Source: Actinoplanes sandaracinus (GTDB taxonomy: Bacteria; Actinomycetota; Actinomycetes; Mycobacteriales; Micromonosporaceae). Taken from it: a stretch of 64,000 nt of DNA. Shown here piece after piece: positions 32,676 through 39,429 of this stretch. Every line of letters begins with the position of its first letter. Positions within the stretch are counted from its first letter, which is position 1. Location of the stretch: contig NZ_JASCTH010000015.1 in NCBI RefSeq assembly GCF_030009775.1, positions 52,177 through 116,176 on the forward strand. Reading direction: 5' to 3'. The notes beneath the pieces were generated by a model. That model saw only the letters and a program-made list of their open reading frames with translations, searched no databases and had not been told where the DNA came from. The position numbers and the translations under genes are program-made.

Positions 32676-34246
32676 ATCGCCCGGTTCGCGCCGTTGATCA
32701 CGGCGCGGTAGAGGTCACCGGTCAGCCCGCGGTCACGGGCCAGCGCGGCCCGTGCCGCGTTGGCCCCCGGCGCCCCGTGCACGCCACCGCCCGGATGGGC
32801 CGACGCGCTGCCCAGATAGAGCCGGTCCACCGGGGTGTCCGGCCGCCCGATCCCGGGGATCGGGCGCAGGAAGAGCTGCTGGAACGCGGCCGCGGTGCCG
32901 CCGCCCAGCGCACCGCCGACCAGGGACGGGTTCTCCCGCTCCATGTCACCCGGGGCGAACACGTGCCGCCCCACCACCTCGCCGCGGAAGCCGGGCGCGT
33001 ACTCCTCGACGACCGACTCCATCCGCTCCACGTGCGCGGCGATCTCGTCGGCGTGCCAGGACGGGCGGTGCGGCAGATGGGTGTACGCCCACACCGACTC
33101 GGTCCCGGCCGGCGACCGCGTCGGGTCGGTCGTGGTCATCTGCCCGAACAGCAGGAACGGGTTCTCGGGAACCTCGTCCGAGGCCAGGTGGGCGGAGTAT
33201 CGGGTGAGCCCGTTGAGGTCGGCGCCGAAGTGCACGGTGCCGGCGCGGGACGCCGCCGGGTTGCGCCACGGCACCGGCGTCCGCAGAGCCCAGTCGACCT
33301 TCACGGTCGCCCCGTCCCAGCGGAAGTGCTGAAGGTCCTCGACCAGCCGCGACGGCAGCCACCGCTCGCCGACCAGGTCGAGGAAGAGCGCGGGCGCCGG
33401 AACGTCGGCGATCACCGCCCGCCGGGCACGCCAGTCCCGGCCGTCCGCGGTCCGCACGCCCATCGCCCGCCCCCGGGCCACCAGAACCCGGGTCACCGGA
33501 GCCCGGTAGACGATCTCGCCGCCTTTCGACTCCAGCCGCCTGACCAGCGCCGAGGTGATCTCCTGGGCGCCTCCGACCGGCGCCGGCCAGCCGACCTCCT
33601 GGCCGAGCATGGCCAGCAGCCATCCGTAGACGCCACCGCCGGCCTCCTCCGGTGACAGATCGGTGTGCAGTGCGCAGCCGGCCAGCGCCAGGGCCGCGCC
33701 CTCGCCGTCGAACATCTCCGAGCCCAGCTCGCGCACTGACAGCACCAGGCGGCGGGACAGGCGCAGCGCACCGGCCACCCGCAGTTCCCGCACCAGGCCG
33801 AGCCCGTGACGCACCGGAGGGAACGGGGTGAACAGGGTGTCCAGCATCCGGTCGGAGACGGAACGCCATTCCGCGTACGCGGTGCGCCAGCGGTCGCCGT
33901 CGCCCGGCGCGAACTGCTCCATCGACTCCGCGGTCCGGTCCAGGTCGCGGCTGACGGTCGCGGCCCGCCCGTCCGGCATCAGGTGGGTGAACACGTCCGG
34001 CGCGTGCGCCCACCGCAGATCGAGGTCCAGCGACTTCATCACCGGGGAGGCGTACCCCAGCGGGTAGAAGGCGCTGAACAGGTCGGACAGGTAGCCCGGG
34101 GCAGTGATTGCGCCGGAGCGCACCGCCCCGCCGGGATGCGGGGTGGCCTCCAGCACCCGGACGGTCCATCCTTGGTCGGCGAGCTTGTTCGCCGCGACCA
34201 GGCCGTTGTGACCGGCCCCGACGACGATGGCGTCCACGGTGTCCAC
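32666..34246 (-). CDS. Phytoene-desaturase-like FAD/NAD(P) oxidoreductase
   Basis: 526 aa. N-terminal FAD motif VVGAGHNGLVAANKLADQGW, then LEATPHPGGAVRSG. The C-terminal FAD motif is in LGSASAHPGGGVHGAPGANA. The layout matches the carotenoid-desaturase/PYROXD2 superfamily. No other carotenoid gene is adjacent, so the substrate is open. GTG start at 34246 has no ribosome binding site; TAGCGT begins 12 nt upstream. Confidence 0.9.
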   Translation of the reverse strand: MDTVDAIVVGAGHNGLVAANKLADQGWTVRVLEATPHPGGAVRSGAITAPGYLSDLFSAFYPLGYASPVMKSLDLDLRWAHAPDVFTHLMPDGRAATVSRDLDRTAESMEQFAPGDGDRWRTAYAEWRSVSDRMLDTLFTPFPPVRHGLGLVRELRVAGALRLSRRLVLSVRELGSEMFDGEGAALALAGCALHTDLSPEEAGGGVYGWLLAMLGQEVGWPAPVGGAQEITSALVRRLESKGGEIVYRAPVTRVLVARGRAMGVRTADGRDWRARRAVIADVPAPALFLDLVGERWLPSRLVEDLQHFRWDGATVKVDWALRTPVPWRNPAASRAGTVHFGADLNGLTRYSAHLASDEVPENPFLLFGQMTTTDPTRSPAGTESVWAYTHLPHRPSWHADEIAAHVERMESVVEEYAPGFRGEVVGRHVFAPGDMERENPSLVGGALGGGTAAAFQQLFLRPIPGIGRPDTPVDRLYLGSASAHPGGGVHGAPGANAARAALARDRGLTGDLYRAVINGANRAIYP

Positions 34247-34252
34247 ATCGCG

Positions 34253-34258
34253 ACGCTA
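34253..34258 (-). promoter_or_regulatory. -10 element TAGCGT of the desaturase-like gene
   Basis: TAGCGT on the minus strand begins 12 nt before the GTG at 34246. Confidence 0.45.
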
Positions 34259-34301
34259 CCCACTGACGTTTGCCGCAAACCGGGGACGGGCACTGGCGGG
34301 C

Positions 34302-35255
34302 ATGACCGTCGGGGCGGTGCCGGCCAAGATCCGGCAGTTGAGGTGGCGTACCTGGCGCGGGGTGCTGTGGCGCAGCATCGTCGGCTACTGGGACGACGAC
34401 TGTTCCGACTATGCGGCGGCGCTGACGTACCAGGCCGTCACCGCGTTCATCCCGTCCCTCGTCGTGATCGTCTCGCTGATCAACCTGGTCACCGACGGCA
34501 CCACCGTGATCGACACGACCGTCGGGATTCTGCGTGATCTCGGGCTCGGCTCGGTCGTCGGCAACGAGAGCCTGCTCGCGGTCGTCGACGCGCTGCTGGT
34601 CCGCCAGGACTCGGCCAAGGTGCTGTTCGGCTTCGGCCTGGCACTGGCCATCTGGTCGGCCTCCGGCTTCGTGGGTGTCTTCACCCGCGCCTCGAACCGC
34701 ATCTACAGCGTCCGCGAGGGCCGCCGCTGGTGGACGCTCCAGTGGCTGGAGATCGCGCTGGCCACGGTGGCACTGGTGCTGCTGGCCGTCGCCGGCGCCG
34801 GACTGGTGATCAGCGGTCCGCTGGTCGACGCGGTCGGTGACGCCCTCGGCGCCGGCGAGACCGCCCGCTGGATCTGGTCGGTGGGCCGCTGGCCGGTTCT
34901 CGTCGCCATCGCGATCATGCTGCTGTCGCTGCTGTTCTGGATCGCCCCGAACGTCCAGCAGCCCCGGTTCCGCTGGCTCACCGTGGGCGGCGCGGTCTCG
35001 CTCGTCGTGTGGGCCGTGGTCTCCTTCGGTTTCGGGCTGTACGTCGCCAACTTCGGCTCCTACGACCGCACCTACGGCAGCCTCGGCGCGATCATGGCGT
35101 TCCTGATCTGGGTCTACCTCTCCAACATCGCCCTCCTGCTCGGTGTCGAGGTCAACGCCGAGGTTCAGCGCGGCCGGCTGCGCCAGGCCGGCGACCGGGA
35201 TCCGGAAACACCGCTGGCCCCGCGTTTAGCCCCGGACGACCCGGGCACCCCTTGA
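34302..35255 (+). CDS. YihY/BrkB-family inner membrane protein
   Basis: About 317 aa, six membrane helices. Typical motifs: DDDCSDYAAALTYQAVTAFI, GFVGVFTRASNRIY, APNVQQPRFRWLTVGGAVS, the YGSLGAIMAFLIWVYLSNIA segment and a closing LLGVEVNAEVQR. The family is widespread and once was wrongly called RNase BN; its function is uncertain. ATG at 34302 was chosen since the longer frame overlaps the divergent gene. Confidence 0.9.
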   Translation: MTVGAVPAKIRQLRWRTWRGVLWRSIVGYWDDDCSDYAAALTYQAVTAFIPSLVVIVSLINLVTDGTTVIDTTVGILRDLGLGSVVGNESLLAVVDALLVRQDSAKVLFGFGLALAIWSASGFVGVFTRASNRIYSVREGRRWWTLQWLEIALATVALVLLAVAGAGLVISGPLVDAVGDALGAGETARWIWSVGRWPVLVAIAIMLLSLLFWIAPNVQQPRFRWLTVGGAVSLVVWAVVSFGFGLYVANFGSYDRTYGSLGAIMAFLIWVYLSNIALLLGVEVNAEVQRGRLRQAGDRDPETPLAPRLAPDDPGTP

Positions 35256-35331
35256 GGCGAGGCACTCCAGAACGTCGCCCGGGCGTGCTGAGGAACATCG
35301 CACGCCGGGGAGCAAGTGAAGGGAGAAATGC

Positions 35332-35796
35332 GTGAGCACGGTCACCGAGTTTGTTGACGTCAACGTCCCGGTTCGCACCGCCTACAACCAGTGGACCCAG
35401 TTCGAAGAGTTCCCCCGGTTCATGGAGGGTGTCAGCGAGATCCGGCAGCTCGACGACACCCACACGCACTGGAAGACCGAGATCGCCGGCGTCAAGCGCG
35501 AGTTCGACGCCGAGATCACCGAGCAGTTGCCCGACGAGCGGGTGGCCTGGCACGCGACCGGCGGCGAGAAGCAGGCCGGCGTGGTCACGTTCCACCGCAT
35601 CGACGACACCCACACCCGGGTCACCGTCCAGATGGACTTCGACCCGCAGGGCATCGTCGAGACGGCCGGCGACAAGCTCGGCATCATCGACCGCAAGGTC
35701 AAGGGCGACATGCACCGGTTCAAGGAGTTCATCGAGAGCCGCGGCGGCATCGAGACCGGCGCCTGGCGCGGCCAGGTGGACCGGCCCGGCGCCTGA
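35332..35796 (+). CDS. SRPBCC / polyketide-cyclase-like protein
   Basis: 154 aa, opens MSTVTEFVDVNVPVRTAYNQ followed by WTQFEEFPRFMEGV, the standard start of coenzyme Q-binding-like COQ10/SRPBCC stress-associated proteins. The central GEKQAGVVTFHRIDD strand pair and the final KVKGDMHRFKEFIESR helix match the family. GTG start with AAGGGAG upstream. A strong terminator follows. Confidence 0.9.
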   Translation: MSTVTEFVDVNVPVRTAYNQWTQFEEFPRFMEGVSEIRQLDDTHTHWKTEIAGVKREFDAEITEQLPDERVAWHATGGEKQAGVVTFHRIDDTHTRVTVQMDFDPQGIVETAGDKLGIIDRKVKGDMHRFKEFIESRGGIETGAWRGQVDRPGA

Positions 35797-35811
35797 TCAC
35801 CCGGCTCTGCG

Positions 35812-35835
35812 AACGGCCGCCTTCGGGCGGCCGTT
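35812..35835 (+). terminator. UUCG-loop hairpin terminator
   Basis: AACGGCCGCC and GGCGGCCGTT pair perfectly around a TTCG tetraloop, followed by a single further T and then mixed sequence. It lies 15 nt after the SRPBCC stop. Confidence 0.8.
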
Positions 35836-35931
35836 TCCGCATTCCCGGCGGGCTGCCGCGTTCCCGGGCGGTCGTTCTCCCGCGGGCCGTCCGGTGCGTT
35901 TTCCCCGGCCTCTGCCGGGTATCGGTCCGGT

Positions 35932-36117
35932 ATGACGGATTCTCCCAGCGATGAAGCGTGGCGCGACGAGGAGCGGCTTCCGCTCAGCGAACTGAACAAG
36001 GCGATGGCCACATCGGACATCGACGGCCAGAACGATCTCACCGACAACGACTCCGGCCAGGAGCCGCCCACGGCGGATCAGCGCCCGAGCACGACAGGGC
36101 CGACCGGACCCCATTAA
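35932..36117 (+). CDS. Small acidic hypothetical protein (61 aa)
   Basis: Hydrophilic and probably disordered: MTDSPSDEAWRDEERLPLSE, then TSDIDGQNDLTDNDSGQ and a Pro/Thr tail. No membrane segment. TATCGG begins 12 nt before the ATG, a weak leaderless signal. Ends two bases from the convergent gene. Function unknown. Confidence 0.5.
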   Translation: MTDSPSDEAWRDEERLPLSELNKAMATSDIDGQNDLTDNDSGQEPPTADQRPSTTGPTGPH

Positions 36118-36119
36118 CC

Positions 36120-37376
36120 CTATTTTGTACGGCTACGAACAGTCCCGGGGCTACCACGGCCCGGTCCGCCCGGCACCGGGCGGACCCCCGGCTTCCGGGC
36201 TGCTGCGGGGTCACCGGCTACGCCCGGCCCAGTCCGGGCCGGGGGCCGGGGACCATCGGGGGCCGTGGGCTCCCGGCTCTTGGCGGGCGCTGGTTCTCCG
36301 GCACCGCCTTTCGGGGACTCGCTCTTCAGGGGGCCCACCTTCTTTCCCGGCCCCGCGTTCTTTTGCGCGTCGGTCTTCTTTCCCGCGCCGGCCTTCTGTG
36401 AGTCGGCCTTCTGCGGGTCGGCCCGTGGGGGATCGGCCTTCGGGCGATCGTTCTTCGGGGCGGCGGCCCTTTCCCTGCCGGGCCTCCCCCTGCCGGGATT
36501 CCCGATGTCAGGACTCCCGCTGTCAGGCCCTCCGGGATCGGGGCTTCCGATGTCAGGGCTTCCGGGGTCAGGCTTCTCGGCGTCGGGTTTCGGCGCGCGG
36601 GGCTTCTCGGCGTCGGGTTTCGGGGATCGGCGGATGACGAGAGCGCCGAGGCCGCCCTCGGCGCGGATCACATACCGGTCCCGGGATCGCCGGAAACCCG
36701 GCTCCCGCAGGACGGTTCCCGCCGCCGTGCCGTTGTTCGTGGTCCAGGGCGCCGCCACCGAACCGGCGCCTTCGGCGAACCGCACCTGGACCGGCGCCCC
36801 GTCCCGCAACGACAGCATCGCGGTGCCGATCCCACCGGTGAAGGTGACGGGCACCGTGCCGTCCGGTTCCGGCAGCCACACCTCGGCCAGGCCCGCGGAA
36901 CCGACGTCGAGCCGCGTCACCCGGCCGTCCCGCAGGTTGAGTTGCTGCTCACCGGCTCCCTTCGGCAACCGGAGGTCCCATCGGACGTTCTGGTTCAGCA
37001 CGATCCGGAGCTCGTCCAACCCCGGGCTGCCGGTGCCTTTGAGGCGCACCACGACCCGGCCCCCACGGCTGGTCACCACCGGGGCGACACCAGCGTCCGA
37101 GGCGGTGCTGATCCGGTAGAGCAGACCCGGCAGCGGGGCGAAACGGAGCCGTACCCGCGCCGCCGCGTCACCGACGGTGAGCCAGGCCCCGCTGCGGTTC
37201 TGTAGCGGCCCGACTACCACGCGCTCGCCCGGCGCGGCGGCCGTCGGTTGACCCGGCGAACGGGGCAGGGAGAGCTCCGGCGCCACCCGGGTCACCGCCA
37301 CCCCCGCGGCGACCAGCGCCGACAGCCCGGCGGCGACGACTATTGAGCGACGGAGACGCAACTCGGTGGGCACCAT
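36120..37376 (-). CDS. Exported or anchored protein with Pro/Lys-rich disordered tail
   Basis: 418 aa. An N-terminal hydrophobic segment (SIVVAAGLSALVAAGVAV) after RLRRS is a signal peptide or anchor. A beta-rich domain follows (about residues 45-250) with GGIGTAMLSLRDGAPVQVRF. The C-terminal 170 residues are low-complexity, rich in Pro, Lys, Asp, Gly and Ala, including an in-frame 10-residue duplication PKPDAEKPRA (DNA period 30 bp at 36571-36630). Not matched to a named family by eye. The tail may be a cell-wall-spanning linker. Confidence 0.75.
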   Translation of the reverse strand: MVPTELRLRRSIVVAAGLSALVAAGVAVTRVAPELSLPRSPGQPTAAAPGERVVVGPLQNRSGAWLTVGDAAARVRLRFAPLPGLLYRISTASDAGVAPVVTSRGGRVVVRLKGTGSPGLDELRIVLNQNVRWDLRLPKGAGEQQLNLRDGRVTRLDVGSAGLAEVWLPEPDGTVPVTFTGGIGTAMLSLRDGAPVQVRFAEGAGSVAAPWTTNNGTAAGTVLREPGFRRSRDRYVIRAEGGLGALVIRRSPKPDAEKPRAPKPDAEKPDPGSPDIGSPDPGGPDSGSPDIGNPGRGRPGRERAAAPKNDRPKADPPRADPQKADSQKAGAGKKTDAQKNAGPGKKVGPLKSESPKGGAGEPAPAKSREPTAPDGPRPPARTGPGVAGDPAAARKPGVRPVPGGPGRGSPGTVRSRTK

Positions 37377-37440
37377 CGGACAACGGAGAATCGGCCGAAC
37401 GGGTGACGGCGATACGCCCGTATCGCGCCAGACTTTCCGG

Positions 37441-37650
37441 GTGCGATCTACTGGTTTCCTCTCTGAGCGTCAACGCCGCTTCGCCTGGCTGGGCTTCCTG
37501 CTCGCCGCCTTCCAGGCTCCCCTGGCAGCGAAAGTGGTCGATGACGCTTCCTGGTTCTTCGCCGTGGTAGTAGCCCTGGTGGTGGCCACTGTGATCATCG
37601 CCGACGACGCCGAGCGTCGCCGTCCGGAACCGGTCGAATTCGCGGAGTAA
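37441..37650 (+). CDS. Small two-helix membrane protein (69 aa)
   Basis: GTG start; the peptide runs MRSTGFLSERQRRFAWLGFL with two hydrophobic stretches (about 14-28 and 37-54) and an acidic end RRRPEPVEFAE. CAGACT begins 12 nt upstream, a weak -10. Divergent from the Pro/Lys-rich gene; the stop is 3 bp from the convergent neighbour. Function unknown. Confidence 0.6.
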   Translation: MRSTGFLSERQRRFAWLGFLLAAFQAPLAAKVVDDASWFFAVVVALVVATVIIADDAERRRPEPVEFAE

Positions 37651-37653
37651 CCC

Positions 37654-38676
37654 TTACCCCTCCCCCGCCACCCGATAAGGCCGCGGCTCCCCAGCGGCCC
37701 GGGCCCCACCACACCGTCGTTCCGGGTCGAGCGGCAGCGCCTCGTGACCCCGGCGGCCATGTGTCCGCCGGCGTTCCTTGAGTTCCGCCTCGTAGAGATG
37801 CCGCCGTCCCCCGGCGAGCCGCTCCCGGGCATCCCGTTCCACATCCCGGAACTCGGTGTAGTACCCGTCGTCGAACTCCTCGACGATCTGGAACGTCCAG
37901 TGACCCGGAATGACGTTGCGTCCGATCAGCTCCCGCTGAATCCGCTCCGCCATCTCCGTGTGCCCCGCCTGCATGAACAGCGAAACGGCCTCGTCCAGGG
38001 CGAAGTCCGCGGTCCCGACCAGTTGGTGCGCGGAGTAGAGATGCCCCCGCACCCGCTCCACCGTCTCCAGCGCCTCGCTCAGCTTGCCCAGCGCTTGCAC
38101 GGTGACGTCGTCGAGCCCGTCCGGCCGCTGGTGCGCCGCATCCGGCCCGTCGTCCGCCCGGTCAGGCTCATGCCCGGAGCCCACGACCTTGGCGCCATGC
38201 TCGGCGTTTCCGCAACTGACGCCCTGGCCAGTGTCATCGAGGCTGACGCCCGGGCCCGCGTCCGCCAGACCCGCACCCGCGTTCTCCCGACCGGGGCCAC
38301 GCCCCGCACTCGCCCGACCCGCACCCGCCCCGGACTCCTCCCGGCCGAGGCCACGCCCCGCGTTCGCTGCTTCGACGCCCGGCTCGGCGGTCCCGCAGTT
38401 GGAGTCCTGCCCGGCGTTTCCCTGCTGGATGGCCCGCTCAGCGTCTCCACGGCCGGCACTGTGTCCAGCGGTCCGGCTTCCCGCGTCGGTGCCGTCGTCC
38501 GCACCGGCCGGTCTCTCATCCGCGGAGCCGGCCCCCGCACCACCTCCGTCGGGGGTCACGGCATCGGCCGATCCGGGATCGGCCCGGCCTCCCGCTCGAG
38601 GCCCGGCACCGCGTCCCCGGTGCCCGCCGATCTGCTGCCAGGCCGGATTGTTCGCCCTCTGTCCTGCCGCCGTCAC
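37654..38676 (-). CDS. Hypothetical protein: low-complexity N-terminus, conserved helical C-terminus
   Basis: 340 aa. Residues 1 to about 190 are Ala/Gly/Asp-rich with degenerate repeats (NAGRGLGREESGAGAGRASA). The C-terminal 150 residues are well ordered: LGKLSEALETVERVRGHLYS, LVGTADFALDEAVSLFMQAG, ERIQRELIGRNVIPGHWTFQ and IVEEFDDGYYTEFRDVERDA. This domain looks like a conserved actinobacterial hypothetical. GTG at 38676 chosen because AAGGGG lies 6 nt upstream; a longer frame to 38724 lacks that. Soluble, function unknown. Confidence 0.75.
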   Translation of the reverse strand: MTAAGQRANNPAWQQIGGHRGRGAGPRAGGRADPGSADAVTPDGGGAGAGSADERPAGADDGTDAGSRTAGHSAGRGDAERAIQQGNAGQDSNCGTAEPGVEAANAGRGLGREESGAGAGRASAGRGPGRENAGAGLADAGPGVSLDDTGQGVSCGNAEHGAKVVGSGHEPDRADDGPDAAHQRPDGLDDVTVQALGKLSEALETVERVRGHLYSAHQLVGTADFALDEAVSLFMQAGHTEMAERIQRELIGRNVIPGHWTFQIVEEFDDGYYTEFRDVERDARERLAGGRRHLYEAELKERRRTHGRRGHEALPLDPERRCGGARAAGEPRPYRVAGEG

Positions 38677-38791
38677 TGGAATCCCCTTCTCGCACGCGCC
38701 CTCGCTCGCCGGCGCACGAGGCAATTTCCCGTCACCGGCGAGTTCAACCGGCCCGCAACCCCGATGGAACCGTCGGCCACCCTGGGCTACC

Positions 38792-38797
38792 TAACGT
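38792..38797 (+). promoter_or_regulatory. -10 element TAACGT of the 118-aa protein gene
   Basis: TAACGT begins 13 nt before the ATG at 38805, which lacks a good ribosome binding site. Confidence 0.4.
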
Positions 38798-38804
38798 TCT
38801 CCTC

Positions 38805-39161
38805 ATGAATGGCCTGTTCAGCAACGCCGCCGCCCGTGCCGCTCAGCGGTCCGCCCACACGTCGCTCGCCGACCTCACCGCTGCTGTCGGCGTGAGTGGC
38901 CTCGCCGCTGCCCAGGAGAACCCCGGCCTCATGTCGGTGATCGACCAGCACACCGCCGGTATCCGGGACAGCCTCAACGCCGACACCCGCCCGTTGACCG
39001 CGATCCTGCTCGCCGCTTACGCGGAGGGCGTCCGCGACGCCGCTTTCCAGCACGGCTGGACCGCCCCTGAGGGCTCGATCGACTGGTCCGAGAACGACTG
39101 GGTCCTCCGCCGCCTGCTCGCCGTCTGCGTGCTGGCCCGCACCCTGCCGGCCCCGCGCTGA
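38805..39161 (+). CDS. Hypothetical helical protein (118 aa), DUF6401-like
   Basis: The sequence runs SLADLTAAVGVSGLAAAQEN, VIDQHTAGIRDSLNADTRPL and ends WVLRRLLAVCVLARTL. It resembles a small actinobacterial family (DUF6401 is my best guess). Soluble and helical. Leaderless start likely. Function unknown. Confidence 0.7.
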   Translation: MNGLFSNAAARAAQRSAHTSLADLTAAVGVSGLAAAQENPGLMSVIDQHTAGIRDSLNADTRPLTAILLAAYAEGVRDAAFQHGWTAPEGSIDWSENDWVLRRLLAVCVLARTLPAPR

Positions 39162-39375
39162 CCGTCCCGGCGCCCCGCCGGCCCGCCTGACCTGATGGTC
39201 TGATCGCGGGAGCAGCCTCGCCGCATTTCGGCGGATTCGCGCCCACGCACTCAGGCGGAACCTCTGTGATTCCCGATCATGCGGCAACGGAGCCGCGACC
39301 GGACACCGCCGACCGCTACAGCCTGAACCCCCGGCCAGGCACTTCGGCCACACCACACCGCATCCCGACCCCCTG

Positions 39376-39406
39376 GGGCCGGCGCCGGACTCTCCGGTGC
39401 CGGCCC
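39376..39406. terminator. 14-bp hairpin between convergent genes
   Basis: Arms 39376-39389 and 39393-39406 pair throughout with one G-U wobble around a 3-nt loop. Located between the 118-aa gene and the stop of the large channel-like protein. Confidence 0.65.
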
Positions 39407-39429
39407 TTCGTCGTCCAGGCGCCACCCGT